Shown in pieces: positions 18,751 to 27,325 of a stretch of DNA of 64,000 nt. Origin of the DNA: an uncultured Sphingomonadaceae bacterium (GTDB lineage Bacteria; Pseudomonadota; Alphaproteobacteria; Sphingomonadales; Sphingomonadaceae); NCBI GenBank assembly GCA_947501695.1, contig CANMWO010000002.1:248001-312000 (forward strand). The letters run 5' to 3'. A program made the position numbers and the translations under genes. How positions within the stretch are numbered: position 1 is the stretch's first letter; every line of letters begins with the position of its first letter. The notes under the pieces were generated by a model that was not told the origin of the DNA, did no database searches, and saw only the letters and a list, made by a program, of their open reading frames with translations.

Positions 18751-19791
18751 ATGACCAGCATACAACAGCTTACCTTCATCAAACCCAAGCAGTTCGAATG
18801 GCACGAAGTTGCCGCGCCAGTGATTGCAAACGCAGGCGAAGCGATTGTCCGGCCGCTCGCTGTCACCCGATGCGATCTCGACCTCTATATGGCCAGCGGC
18901 ATGTATCCCATGGAAGGGCCCTTTGCCTTTGGACATGAAATCGCAGGAGAAGTCGTGGAAGTTGGCGACGGTGTCAAAGGTTTTGCTCCCGGCGACCGTG
19001 TGATCGTCCCGTTCCAGATTAATTGCGGATCTTGTGACAATTGTCAGCGCGGTTGGACCAATGCCTGCACCACTGTCGAACCTTTTGCCGCATATGGCTT
19101 TGCGCCCAGAGCCGAGCGAAAATGGGGCGGCGGACTGAGCGATCTCGTCAATGTGCCATTTGCCGATGCGATGTTGGTCAAAATTCCTGATACCGTTTCA
19201 ATGAATGGAGCCGCGGCCATTTCTGACAATGCGTCTGATGGCTATCGCACAGTGGCAGAACCGCTTGCGCAGCGGCCGGGTGCAGATGTATTGATCCTTG
19301 GCGGCCTGGCGCAGAGCGTTGGCTTATTCGGCATTCAAGCAGCCCGCGCCTTGGGTGCTGGCCGTATCGTTTATCGCGACTATGACGCTGGACGGCTTGC
19401 CAAAGCCAAGGCGCTCGGCGCGGAAGTGATTGAAACCCAATATGGCCCCGACCTGCGAGTCACTGAAGAATTTCCAATTGTGGTAGAAGCAGCCGGTCTG
19501 CCCGATGCATTGACCTTTGCCATGCGATCCACCGAACCGTGCGGAACTTGCAGCGGCGTGTCCGCTGGCATGAGTAATCAAGCAAAAGTCCCGCTGCGAT
19601 CCATGTACATGAAGGGGATTACTTATACCGTCAGCCGCGTCCATGCGCGCGCAGAGATAGAGCATGTCCTCAATTGCGCGCATTGCGGAACGATCAAACC
19701 AGATGATGTGATTACACGCTCCGTGCCATTTTCCGAAGCGGCGGACGCCATGATGGAACCCGATATCAAGATCGTGTTTGAAAGGGATTGA
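18751..19791 (+). CDS. Zinc-dependent alcohol dehydrogenase (MDR family)
   Basis: A 346-aa medium-chain dehydrogenase. The start at ATG 18751 follows AAAGGAAC and is better than a TTG six bases earlier. Catalytic zinc ligands fit Cys41 and His62-Glu63 (AFGHEIAGEVVEVGDGV). The structural-zinc loop has Cys92, 95, 98 and 106 (CGSCDNCQRGWTNAC). The Rossmann region contains VLILGGLAQSVGLFGIQAARALG. The substrate is unknown; it should be an alcohol/aldehyde controlled by the divergent LysR. Confidence 0.9.
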   Translation: MTSIQQLTFIKPKQFEWHEVAAPVIANAGEAIVRPLAVTRCDLDLYMASGMYPMEGPFAFGHEIAGEVVEVGDGVKGFAPGDRVIVPFQINCGSCDNCQRGWTNACTTVEPFAAYGFAPRAERKWGGGLSDLVNVPFADAMLVKIPDTVSMNGAAAISDNASDGYRTVAEPLAQRPGADVLILGGLAQSVGLFGIQAARALGAGRIVYRDYDAGRLAKAKALGAEVIETQYGPDLRVTEEFPIVVEAAGLPDALTFAMRSTEPCGTCSGVSAGMSNQAKVPLRSMYMKGITYTVSRVHARAEIEHVLNCAHCGTIKPDDVITRSVPFSEAADAMMEPDIKIVFERD

Positions 19792-19824
19792 CGCAATCGC
19801 TGTCATCCATGATCACTGCTATGG

Positions 19825-20250
19825 ATGACAAAATCTGTTTTCAGCACAATCCTTATATACGCCGTGACGTTGGCGCTGGCTGCCTTTGCGCTCCAATGGC
19901 TGGAATATAAATTTTTCCTCAAAAGTATTCCGACGGATATTTATATTGTTCTGCTCGCCACGATTTTCGTGTCGCTTGGTATCTGGGTCGGGCATCGATT
20001 AACCGCCAAACGGACGGCGACGCCATTTGAACGCAATGGTCCCGCGCTAAAATCATTGGGTATTTCGAATCGCGAATTGGAAGTATTAGAGGCTTTGGCA
20101 GCTGGACAGTCCAATAAGGAAATTGCACGCAGCCTTGGCATTTCGCCCAATACCATCAAGACGCATGTCGCGCATCTGTTTGAAAAACTGTCGGTGGACC
20201 GGCGCGTATTGGCGATCGAAAAGGCGCGGTCTCTCGATCTTATTCCCTGA
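19825..20250 (+). CDS. Membrane-anchored LuxR-type HTH regulator
   Basis: A 141-aa protein with two N-terminal hydrophobic helices (IYAVTLALAAFALQWLE and YIVLLATIFVSLGIWVGH) and a LuxR/GerE HTH at about 75-138 (ISNRELEVLEALAAGQSNKEIA, then SPNTIKTHVAHLFEKL). It is therefore probably tethered to the inner membrane with the HTH in the cytoplasm. There is no receiver domain. Membrane LuxR proteins of this kind often precede DUF4199 genes, as here. A hairpin-forming repeat directly follows the stop codon. Confidence 0.88.
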   Translation: MTKSVFSTILIYAVTLALAAFALQWLEYKFFLKSIPTDIYIVLLATIFVSLGIWVGHRLTAKRTATPFERNGPALKSLGISNRELEVLEALAAGQSNKEIARSLGISPNTIKTHVAHLFEKLSVDRRVLAIEKARSLDLIP

Positions 20251-20256
20251 TATATT

Positions 20257-20292
20257 TGGGTGATTATAGTCCAATCACCCATTTGGGTGATT
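20257..20292 (+). promoter_or_regulatory. Overlapping inverted repeats that can form two alternative hairpins
   Basis: Three copies of the 9-mer TGGGTGATT or its complement lie side by side: TGGGTGATT at 20257-20265, AATCACCCA at 20273-20281, and TGGGTGATT at 20284-20292. The middle arm can pair with the left copy (7-nt loop) or the right copy (2-nt centre, a near-perfect 20-bp palindrome). The element lies between the LuxR stop and the DUF4199 gene. It could be an operator cluster in DNA or a two-state RNA structure; neither arm is followed by a T-run. Confidence 0.5.
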
Positions 20293-20368
20293 TCCAAACA
20301 AGGAATTTTGCGCTTAGACCCCAGGGGTCGCCAGCAGGATGGCGAGTCTACGAACGGGGAGAATGATC

Positions 20369-20899
20369 ATGCTGAAGATATCTATAGTCTATGGAATGCT
20401 AGCCGGAACGGTCGTCATAATAGCGATCTTGCTCGGCATATTATCCAGCGACGGTCAGGGGTTCTTCGCTTCCGAATATTTTGGCTATCTCCTGATGCTG
20501 ATCGCCCTCTCGATGATTTTCATCGGGATTAAACGCTATCGTGATCAGGAACTAGGCGGGGTTATTAAATTTCTTCCCGGCCTTGGGCTTGGCCTGGCTA
20601 TTTCGGTCATCGCCGCCGCGAGTTACGTGATCGTCTGGGAAGCCTATTTGTTCAGCACAGACTATAGCTTCATCAACGAATATACAGCTGGTCTCATCGA
20701 GGCGAAAAAGGCAGAAGGTGCAAGCCAAGCAGTGCTCGATCAAACCATTGCGGAAATGGAAGATATGAAGGTCAATTATGCCAAGCCCTATTTCCGCTTG
20801 CCGATGACTTTCTTAGAAATTTTCCCGGTTGGCCTGATTATCTCCGTGCTCTCGGCGGCTCTGCTCCGCAATCCAAAGCTTCTGCCTGCCAAAAACTAG
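20369..20899 (+). CDS. DUF4199 membrane protein
   Basis: A 176-aa protein starting [21 protein letters not shown] chose the ATG at 20369 because DUF4199 proteins begin at this point and GGGGAG stands 7 bases before it; ATGs at 20339 and 20363 are alternatives. Four hydrophobic helices are visible (residues about 5-25, 35-52, 68-90 and 145-168) with a polar soluble loop between the third and fourth. The family has no settled function and is often next to membrane LuxR regulators. Confidence 0.85.
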   Translation: MLKISIVYGMLAGTVVIIAILLGILSSDGQGFFASEYFGYLLMLIALSMIFIGIKRYRDQELGGVIKFLPGLGLGLAISVIAAASYVIVWEAYLFSTDYSFINEYTAGLIEAKKAEGASQAVLDQTIAEMEDMKVNYAKPYFRLPMTFLEIFPVGLIISVLSAALLRNPKLLPAKN

Positions 20900-20930
20900 C
20901 TTTACCCTATCTCGACGAAAGGAATATTCT

Positions 20931-21305
20931 ATGAAATTAGGTGCCTTCTCCGTCAGCCTGTCTGTCAAAAACCTCGAGGCCTCGGAACAATTTTATCACA
21001 AGTTGGGCTTCACCTCATTTGGTGGCGACAAAAGCCAAAATTGGCTGATCCTTAAAAATGGCGATACGATAATCGGTCTATTTCAGGATATGTTCCCGGA
21101 CAATATCCTCACCTTTAATCCCGGATGGAATAGCGATGCAGAAAATTTGGACGACTATACGGATGTTCGCGACTTGCAAAAGGATTTGAAAGCAATGGGT
21201 ATAATATTCACCTCAGAGGCTGACCCCGACGGGAGCGGTCCTGCCAGCTTTACGATCGTTGATCCCGACGGCAATGCGATTCTAGTCGATCAACATCGGA
21301 CCTAA
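20931..21305 (+). CDS. VOC-family (glyoxalase/bleomycin resistance-type) protein
   Basis: A 124-aa single-domain protein of the vicinal oxygen chelate fold. Two beta-alpha-beta-beta-beta units are visible: [22 protein letters not shown] at the start and [18 protein letters not shown] at the end. The LVDQHR ending and the early KNLEAS motif fit this class, but the metal-binding residues are not obviously all there, so the activity is unclear. The stop (TAA at 21303-21305) overlaps that of the convergent symporter gene. Confidence 0.88.
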   Translation: MKLGAFSVSLSVKNLEASEQFYHKLGFTSFGGDKSQNWLILKNGDTIIGLFQDMFPDNILTFNPGWNSDAENLDDYTDVRDLQKDLKAMGIIFTSEADPDGSGPASFTIVDPDGNAILVDQHRT

Positions 21306-23092
21306 TGCGACCCGGCATCGCCCGCACCGCGAGGAACTCGGATGGAATCGACCAGTTTGCGAACGGCTACCGGTGTTGGCGCAGTCACCTTCGCAATCGC
21401 AATCGCTACGGTAAAATTGATCAGCATACCGATCGCACCAATGCCTTCAGGCGATATTCCAAACAACCAGTTGGCGGCGACATTGGCGTCAGGACTAACC
21501 AGCTTGAAATAGGCGATATAGCTAAAGGTGAAAACCAGTCCCGAAACCATGCCGGCTATGGCCCCTTCCTTGTTCATGGATTTTGAAAATATGCCCATAA
21601 AAATAGCAGGAAACAGTGACGCCGCTGCCAGTCCAAACGCAAAAGCCACAACCTGCGCGACCCAGCCGGGCGGATAGATGCCGAGATAACCGGCCACTAC
21701 AATCGCAGCAGTCGCGGCAATTCGGGCCGCCATCAATTCGCCCTTTTCGGTGATTTGCGGACGGAATGTACTTTTCAATAAATCGTGGCTTATCGATGAA
21801 GAAATAACCAGAAGAAGCCCGGCCGCCGTCGACAAAGCAGCAGCCAGTCCACCCGCAGCAACCAGTGCGATCACCCAGCCCGGGAGCTTCGCAATTTCGG
21901 GATTGGCTAGCACCATGATGTCGCGGTCGACATAAATCTCATTCTCGCTCGCCATGTCAGGCGCATTGGCGATAATCCGCTCGCCATTCTCGCCGACATC
22001 ACCGGTAAATTCCGGTGTTCCGACGAAAGGACTGCCCGCGCGGTATTTCATTTTCCCGTCGCCATCTTTGTCCGTCCAAGCGATCAGGTCGTTAGCTTCC
22101 CAGTTTTTGAACCAGTCGGGTGCAGAGGCATAATCCTTATCATTCACACTCTCGATAAAGTTTATACGCGCGAAAGCACCAACCGCTGGTGCGGTCGTAT
22201 AGAGCAAGGCAATGAAGATCAGTGCCCAGCCTGCCGATTTACGGGCATCCGAAGCCTTGGGGACGGTGAAAAACCGCACAATCACATGAGGTAGACCAGC
22301 CGTCCCGATCATAAGGGCTGCGGTGATGCAAAAAACATCAATCATCGACTTCGAGCCATCCGTATAGGGTCCAAAGCCGAGATCCTGCAGCACTAGATCA
22401 AGCTTTTCTAACAGATATAGTCCCGACCCATCGTTGACGGTCGATCCAAGGCCCAGCTGCGGAACCGGATTGCCTGTAACCATGAAACTGATGAAGAATG
22501 CCGGAACCATATAGGCAAAGATGAGCACGCAATATTGCGCGACCTGCGTATAGGTAATGCCCTTCATTCCGCCGAGCACCGCATAGAAAAATACAATCCC
22601 CATGCCGATAATCACGCCCAGATCGATCGGAACATCCAAAAACCGCGAAAAGACAATGCCCACACCGCGCATCTGTCCGGCAATATAGGTAAAGCTGATG
22701 AATATCAGACAGATCACCGCAACCACGCGAGCAGCATTGGAATAATAGCGCGTGCCGATAAAATCAGGGACGGTAAACTGCCCGAATTTCCTGAGATAAG
22801 GCGCCAGTAGCAACGCGAGCATTACATAGCCCCCAGTCCAACCCATCAGGTAAACACTGCCATCATAGCCCGAAAATGCGATAATCCCGGCCATGGAAAG
22901 AAAGCTGGCTGCCGACATCCAGTCCGCCGCGGTTGCCATGCCGTTGACAACCGGATTAACCCCGCCGCCTGCAACATAAAATTCCTTGGTCGAACCGGCC
23001 CGCGACCAGATTGCGATGCCGATATAGAGCGCGAAGGAAAGTCCAACGAAAATATAGATGAGTGTTTGCGTATCCATGCCAGCCCCGCTCAA
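21302..23092 (-). CDS. Sodium:solute symporter (acetate-permease-like, large subunit)
   Basis: A 596-aa SSS-family transporter in the inner membrane, with about 13 helices. Signature regions: [27 protein letters not shown] at residues about 35-60 and the helix [30 protein letters not shown] further along. A hydrophilic insert of about 80 residues ([17 protein letters not shown] to [10 protein letters not shown]) lies between helices, as in the VC_2705-type subgroup that pairs with a DUF4212 subunit. The substrate is likely a short organic acid by family, not by direct evidence. Its start overlaps the DUF4212 stop by four bases. Confidence 0.92.
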   Translation of the reverse strand: MSGAGMDTQTLIYIFVGLSFALYIGIAIWSRAGSTKEFYVAGGGVNPVVNGMATAADWMSAASFLSMAGIIAFSGYDGSVYLMGWTGGYVMLALLLAPYLRKFGQFTVPDFIGTRYYSNAARVVAVICLIFISFTYIAGQMRGVGIVFSRFLDVPIDLGVIIGMGIVFFYAVLGGMKGITYTQVAQYCVLIFAYMVPAFFISFMVTGNPVPQLGLGSTVNDGSGLYLLEKLDLVLQDLGFGPYTDGSKSMIDVFCITAALMIGTAGLPHVIVRFFTVPKASDARKSAGWALIFIALLYTTAPAVGAFARINFIESVNDKDYASAPDWFKNWEANDLIAWTDKDGDGKMKYRAGSPFVGTPEFTGDVGENGERIIANAPDMASENEIYVDRDIMVLANPEIAKLPGWVIALVAAGGLAAALSTAAGLLLVISSSISHDLLKSTFRPQITEKGELMAARIAATAAIVVAGYLGIYPPGWVAQVVAFAFGLAAASLFPAIFMGIFSKSMNKEGAIAGMVSGLVFTFSYIAYFKLVSPDANVAANWLFGISPEGIGAIGMLINFTVAIAIAKVTAPTPVAVRKLVDSIRVPRGAGDAGSH

Positions 23093-23406
23093 TCGTCTAG
23101 ATCATGGTTACGTTCGATCTGCTTCATTCGGATCGTGTAATAGAATATGAGTAAAACAAAGACGTAGATAGAACCTTGTTGCGCAAACCAGAAGCCAAGC
23201 GGATAACCGCCAATGGAATATTGATCGAGAAAGTCGCGGAACAATATGCCTGCGCCAAAGGAGACCGTGAACCAGATCGCCATGAGCGATCCAAGCAACC
23301 GCAGGTTTTGGGACCAATAAGCCTGTTCGTTGGCGTTGGTTTCATGCTCACACCCTTCCGGATCAACCTTCGCTTCTCCAGACTCCCCTGCGCCCTCTTC
23401 AGACAT
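23089..23406 (-). CDS. DUF4212 small symporter subunit
   Basis: A 105-aa membrane protein with a hydrophilic N-terminus and two helices (LRLLGSLMAIWFTVSFGAGILF and GSIYVFVLLIFYYTIRM), followed by a charged tail. The core YWSQNLRLLGSLMAIWFTVS and YPLGFWFAQQGSIYVFV match DUF4212. It overlaps the large symporter subunit by ATGA, the standard two-gene arrangement, so the two proteins should form one transporter. Confidence 0.93.
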   Translation of the reverse strand: MSEEGAGESGEAKVDPEGCEHETNANEQAYWSQNLRLLGSLMAIWFTVSFGAGILFRDFLDQYSIGGYPLGFWFAQQGSIYVFVLLIFYYTIRMKQIERNHDLDD

Positions 23407-23545
23407 AATATTCTCCCCTTGCCGCGTTGGACCTATGGCAACTTAGCCGCCATTCAACTTGACGTTACAGCAGGTTGAGAATTTTGGTAGAGTGACTTTT
23501 AATAAGTTCCTGAACAGCCGAACGGAATTCAGACTGCTTCTGTCT

Positions 23546-24208
23546 TTACCGCGCTGCCAGTACATCATCAGCGACAAACGCATTGGTCTTGCGCTCATAT
23601 CCAAATTGACTGGTCGGACCATGGCCAGGAATGAAGGTGACATCATCACCAAGCGGCCACAGTTTTTGTGTGATCGCATCGATAAGATCCTGATGGTTCC
23701 CGCGCGGAAAATCGGTGCGACCAATAGAACCCTGAAAAATCACGTCACCGACAACCGCCAATTTTGAAGGTTGATGATAAAAAATGACATGTCCCGGCGT
23801 GTGACCGGGGCAATGGATAACATCGAGCACCAAGTCGCCCACCGTCACCTGATCGCCATCATTCAACCACCGATCTGGTTCAAAGCTCTTTGCTTCCATC
23901 CCGTATCTCGCGCCGTCTCCGTCCAGCTTCTCGATCCAAAACAGATCATCCTTGTGCGGGCCTTCAATCGGCAGTCCCAATTCTTCCGCCAGCATGCCGG
24001 CCTGCCCGCAATGATCCAAATGACCATGGGTAATGATGATCTTTTCCAAATCCACGCCATGTTCCGCCACCGCTGCCTTGAGCCGCGACAGATCGCCGCC
24101 CGGGTCGCTGAGCGCGGCTTTATTGGTCTTGGTGCACCATAAGAGCGTGCAATTCTGCTGGAGCGGCGTGACCGGAATAATCACGGCCTTCAAGGGTGCT
24201 TCTGTCAT
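23546..24208 (-). CDS. Metallo-beta-lactamase-fold hydrolase (glyoxalase II-like)
   Basis: A 220-aa cytoplasmic hydrolase. The metal motif THGHLDHCGQ gives His61, His63, Asp65 and His66; later ligands are in HCPGHTPGHVIFY and at the C-terminal HGPTSQFGYERKTN. YcbL-type glyoxalase II proteins have this size and order and hydrolyse thioesters such as S-lactoylglutathione. The exact substrate is not certain. It stands alone between two large gaps. Confidence 0.9.
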   Translation of the reverse strand: MTEAPLKAVIIPVTPLQQNCTLLWCTKTNKAALSDPGGDLSRLKAAVAEHGVDLEKIIITHGHLDHCGQAGMLAEELGLPIEGPHKDDLFWIEKLDGDGARYGMEAKSFEPDRWLNDGDQVTVGDLVLDVIHCPGHTPGHVIFYHQPSKLAVVGDVIFQGSIGRTDFPRGNHQDLIDAITQKLWPLGDDVTFIPGHGPTSQFGYERKTNAFVADDVLAAR

Positions 24209-24515
24209 AAAAGCTATTTGGCGGGGCAGTGACCAAGTTGCAAGGCTAGAAGTTCTTGGACAACGTCATAACTTAAAACCATGGTCGGCAATAACGGGGT
24301 CATTGGCTTTCTCATATTGTCTGAATCAAGCTGTGGAACCGCTAAATACAGTGCGATGACATCAAATAAGTTGAAAAACGACATGTGTTTTCGAAAACAC
24401 TGTTCCAGGCGCCATATGCACCAACTGGCTCGGTTCAACTAAATCGCGCCTGAATTTATATCTGCTATTGTCGATGGAAACCAACCGTCAGATATGACGG
24501 GAGAGCAGATCAGTG
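24209..24515. other. 307-nt gap with a perfect 16-bp palindrome
   Basis: No gene is supported here. A perfect palindrome GTGTTTTCGAAAACAC lies at 24385-24400, about 177 nt upstream of the MBL hydrolase start on its strand. It could be a regulator site. An open frame at 24214-24438 on the minus strand begins with TTG and has no family match, so it is not called. Confidence 0.4.
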
Positions 24516-24971
24516 CTACTTCTCAGCGAAGCCCTTCAACCCATCCCCAAACAAGGTTTTCCAGCCACCCTCTGCGCTACTTGCTGATGCCTCGGTAACA
24601 TTACCCGACAGTGCATCCGAAACAATCAGCACGCCGCCATTGTCGCGATCTTCGACTGCCAGTTTCAGCATGGAGGTTGTAGGCCCGCCCCAATCGGGTG
24701 CCATATAGCCAACCAGATAGAGCGATTTTCCAGGCGACACCATCTGCACCCGATACCATTCCAGACTGCTGCCATCAGCCGCACTTTCGATCAACTGACC
24801 GCCAGTTGATGCATTCAACGTCACTTTTGAGCCTTCTCCAAGTGCTCGAAAATCATTCATCCACCAGGCGTCAATTTCATCGATCATCAAGGTCCAGATA
24901 TCGGCGGCGCTGCGTTCGATTAGGACTTCAAATTGATATTTGATAATCCTTGCATCGGTAAAGTTGCTCAT
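24516..24971 (-). CDS. SRPBCC (AHSA1-type) protein
   Basis: A 151-aa protein of the START/AHSA1 ligand-binding fold. It begins ..KYQFEVLIERSAADIWTLMID and ends with the helix GGWKTLFGDGLKGFAE, the normal SRPBCC layout, with the core ..SLEWYRVQMVSPGKSLYLVG. These proteins bind hydrophobic ligands or act as co-chaperone-like factors. The start overlaps the ArsR stop by four bases (ATGA at 24968-24971), the usual arsR-AHSA1 pair. Confidence 0.9.
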   Translation of the reverse strand: MSNFTDARIIKYQFEVLIERSAADIWTLMIDEIDAWWMNDFRALGEGSKVTLNASTGGQLIESAADGSSLEWYRVQMVSPGKSLYLVGYMAPDWGGPTTSMLKLAVEDRDNGGVLIVSDALSGNVTEASASSAEGGWKTLFGDGLKGFAEK

Positions 24972-25309
24972 ACGTCCTTCTCCTGTTCGGCGATTTGCTT
25001 CAGTTTGGCAGTGGATGATTTTATTCCATCAATATGTTTGACGACCCAGCTGTTGCAGACCGACTTGATGGGTTCCGGATTGAGATAATTCCAGCGTGTG
25101 CGCCCTTCGCGGCGCACTTGGATGATCTCTCCTTCGGTTAATATGTCGATATGCTTGAGGACGCCCGTGCGCCCGATATCGGGGAACAGATCAACCAGCT
25201 CGCCCGTATGCTTGGGCCCCGTCGCCAGCGCTTCAATAATCAGACGCCGTCGCCCGTCACCGAGCGCCTTCCAGATCAGGTCGTCATGAGAAAATTGATA
25301 TGTCACCAT
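24968..25309 (-). CDS. ArsR-family HTH regulator
   Basis: A 113-aa winged-helix regulator with the HTH near residues 15-75 (WKALGDGRRRLIIEALATGP, then GRTGVLKHIDILTEGEIIQV). The C-terminal part lacks the metal-binding Cys cluster of ArsR proper, as in the AHSA1-associated subgroup. No Shine-Dalgarno sequence is visible and the start codon ATG 25309 lies inside a 22-bp inverted repeat, so the gene may be leaderless or auto-repressed at that site. Confidence 0.88.
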   Translation of the reverse strand: MVTYQFSHDDLIWKALGDGRRRLIIEALATGPKHTGELVDLFPDIGRTGVLKHIDILTEGEIIQVRREGRTRWNYLNPEPIKSVCNSWVVKHIDGIKSSTAKLKQIAEQEKDV

Positions 25310-25320
25310 ATAGTGACATA
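25299..25320. promoter_or_regulatory. Inverted repeat over the ArsR start codon
   Basis: TATGTCAC-CATATA-GTGACATA is an inverted repeat with perfect 8-bp arms and a 6-bp spacer at 25299-25320. The ATG of the ArsR gene is inside the spacer. ArsR/SmtB proteins bind such imperfect dyads near their own promoters, so this is probably the auto-operator. A further half-site, GAGACATA, follows at about 25323. Confidence 0.6.
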
Positions 25321-25370
25321 TAGAGACATAAATATCTTGTCAATTGTGCCCCCAACGACAGAGCTGGCCT

Positions 25371-25380
25371 CTTTCCTACA
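25371..25380 (+). repeat. CTTTCCTACA decamer, copy 3 of 4
   Basis: An exact copy of CTTTCCTACA that also occurs at 3631-3640, at 9680-9689 (minus strand) and at 25922-25931. All four copies lie in gaps between genes. Three continue as CTTTCCTACAC. Its role is unknown. Confidence 0.5.
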
Positions 25381-25477
25381 CCCCGTAAATCAAGTTAACC
25401 TACTCCTACCTGACATCCGCTTTGAGCGCAAAAGCAGGCATTAGGTCTGATAGGACAACTTGCTTTGAGCCGATTAA

Positions 25478-25774
25478 TCAGTCGGGATAGCCGGGTTTCC
25501 CACGGCAATCATCGTCTAGTTCACCATCGTCGTTATAGCCGTCGCAATTATCATCCTTGTCGACGAAATAGCCCGCTGCTGCTCCAGCGGCTGCTCCAAT
25601 CGCTGCGCCTTTCAAGGCATCATCGGTATCGCCGGTTACCGCGCCGATGATTGCACCGGTTGCTGCTCCGGCGGCTGCGCCTTCGCCGGCATAGTTGCCG
25701 GCACAGGCCGATAGGGACAAGGCGGACACAGTTGTGACAGAGATAATAGTTAGTTTTTTCGTAAATAGTCGCAT
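25478..25774 (-). CDS. Glycine-zipper lipoprotein
   Basis: A 98-aa lipoprotein starting MRLFTKKLTIISVTTVSALS with lipobox SAC and then GNYAGEGAAAGAATGAIIGAVTG, a glycine-zipper membrane element of about 50 residues. The acidic tail DKDDNCDGYNDDGELDDD has a Ca-binding-like Asp/Asn pattern. I use ATG 25774 because GGAG precedes it at a normal distance; a longer frame upstream has no family support. Glycine-zipper lipoproteins are common outer-membrane-associated proteins of sphingomonads. Confidence 0.8.
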   Translation of the reverse strand: MRLFTKKLTIISVTTVSALSLSACAGNYAGEGAAAGAATGAIIGAVTGDTDDALKGAAIGAAAGAAAGYFVDKDDNCDGYNDDGELDDDCRGKPGYPD

Positions 25775-26250
25775 TACTAGACTCCTGAGATTATTTGCCC
25801 CCAATAGTTTTTCCATGAACGCGCTGGCTGCGGTCTGTTTGCTGAACGAAGCAGATTTTTCAGATGAATGGCGCGGATGTTGCGATAATCGCCGTGCAAG
25901 GGCCAAATCGCGGCGACAGCTCTTTCCTACACAGGCGATGCTATGATATTATCGGGATGCTCTTTCTCAGCTCTGAATATCGACTATGGACCCGGTCTCA
26001 ACGGTGACTGAGAACTGGTGTGATGTGTGTGAACTTTGCTATGCGCTTTTCAACGATCAGGCATCATCACCCAGTGTGATTTGTGTGAATTTTGAAATCT
26101 GACATCAAAGCTTCAAGAGAACATCACACCGTGTGATTTGTGTGAACTTTGCAATAAATTGTGCCATCAAAAACGCCCCATTAGGACCTTGTCAAGATTG
26201 TCAACTTCGCTTCTATTATCCGGGATTACAGGAGATCTATGTCTTGGCTT
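25775..26250. other. 476-nt gap with a three-copy interspersed repeat
   Basis: No protein gene was supported on either strand. The region carries the promoter of the glycine-zipper gene, one copy of the decamer CTTTCCTACA at 25922-25931, and three related repeats of about 21 bp at 26018-26151 (separate entry). The unusual content makes it worth a check for a small RNA. Confidence 0.45.
26018..26151. repeat. Three interspersed repeats, 56-57 bp period
   Basis: Copies at 26018-26038, 26074-26094 and 26131-26151 share GTGTGATTTGTGTGA followed by A-C/T-TTTG, with one or two mismatches each. Each contains two GTGTGA hexamers three bases apart. The spacers are 35 and 36 nt and differ from each other. 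Copy 3 is preceded by ATCACAC to form a 7-1-7 inverted repeat. The regular period suggests a protein binding array or a decaying repeat; the repeat is too short and varied for a CRISPR. Confidence 0.6.
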
Positions 26251-27201
26251 TTATGGACTACAGTCGGTCTGACAAATATCGGCTTCTTCGTCCTCTAGCT
26301 CGATCTGCATTGTAATATGATGGATCGCAAAACGTTTTTTCATCGATTCCTGAACATCGGCGAGAAATCCTTTGCCCGGATGGCCACCGGGAATAACCAG
26401 ATGCGCAGTCATGGCGGTTTCGCTGGTGCTCATTGGCCAGATATGCAGATCATGGACGGTCTCGACGCCCGGCAATTCCGAAAGCGCGGCGAGAACTTCC
26501 TCTACGTCAATATCTCGGGGAACGCCGGCCAGCGACATGCGGACCGCTTCAGACAATAAACCCCAAGTGCTCCAGAAGATCAGCGCAACGATAAACAAAC
26601 TGATAAGCGGATCGATCCAGTTCTTGCCGGTGTAGAAAATGGCGATGCCGCCAATGACAACGCCTGCTGAAACCGCGGCATCCGCCATCATGTGCAAAAA
26701 TGCGCCGCGGATATTTATATCTTCCTTCTGGCCGCGCATGAATAACATCGCGGTCCCGAAGTTTATGAAGATACCGATGGAAGCCACGATGATAACGGTT
26801 TGCGAGGCCACTTCACTCGGCGCGCTGAACCGGTTGATGGCTTCCCACGCAATTGCACCGCAAGCAACCAGCAGAAACAAGCCGTTTAGCAGAGCGGCCA
26901 ATATCGACGATCCGCCAAGGCCGTAGGTGAATTGCTTGCTCGGAGGCCGCTTTGACAGTTCTGCGCCAGCCCATGCTACGGCTAGTCCAAGGACATCGGA
27001 CAGATTATGCCCGGCATCGGCGAGCAGCGCCATGGAACCGGACAGCAAGCCGTAAGTGACTTCGACGATGATGTAGATAATGTTGAGCGCAATGCCGAAG
27101 GCAAAGGCACGGCTGAAATCTGTGGGCATATGGCCGTGCGGACCATGGCGGTCATGATGGCTGTGGTGGATATGCCCGTGATGATGGTGATGGCCGGACA
27201 T
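26251..27201 (-). CDS. Cation diffusion facilitator (metal exporter)
   Basis: A 316-aa CDF transporter that expels Zn2+, Co2+ or similar ions in exchange for protons. A His-rich N-terminus (HHHHGHIHHSHHDRHGPHGH) precedes six membrane helices. The metal site residues are visible in helix 2 (LLADAGHNLSDVLG, HxxxD) and helix 5 (HMMADAAVSAGV). The cytoplasmic C-terminal domain contains ELPGVETVHDLHIWPMST. The ion specificity cannot be decided from sequence alone. Confidence 0.93.
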   Translation of the reverse strand: MSGHHHHHGHIHHSHHDRHGPHGHMPTDFSRAFAFGIALNIIYIIVEVTYGLLSGSMALLADAGHNLSDVLGLAVAWAGAELSKRPPSKQFTYGLGGSSILAALLNGLFLLVACGAIAWEAINRFSAPSEVASQTVIIVASIGIFINFGTAMLFMRGQKEDINIRGAFLHMMADAAVSAGVVIGGIAIFYTGKNWIDPLISLFIVALIFWSTWGLLSEAVRMSLAGVPRDIDVEEVLAALSELPGVETVHDLHIWPMSTSETAMTAHLVIPGGHPGKGFLADVQESMKKRFAIHHITMQIELEDEEADICQTDCSP

Positions 27202-27325
27202 CTGCGCTCCGATAAATTACTCAACGACTATATGTCACTAAATACACAAATTTATCAGAGCGGTCTATGATTATTATTCAATGTTTTCTGTATGTTATAT
27301 CATTCATACGATATATGATCTGCGA

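Noticed and set aside
24214-24438. 74-codon open frame in the gap upstream of the MBL hydrolase
   Set aside because: It starts at TTG without a ribosome site and has no family-like composition; the palindrome lies within it.
26018-26151. CRISPR array
   Set aside because: The repeats are about 21 bp, differ between copies, number only three, and no cas genes are near.
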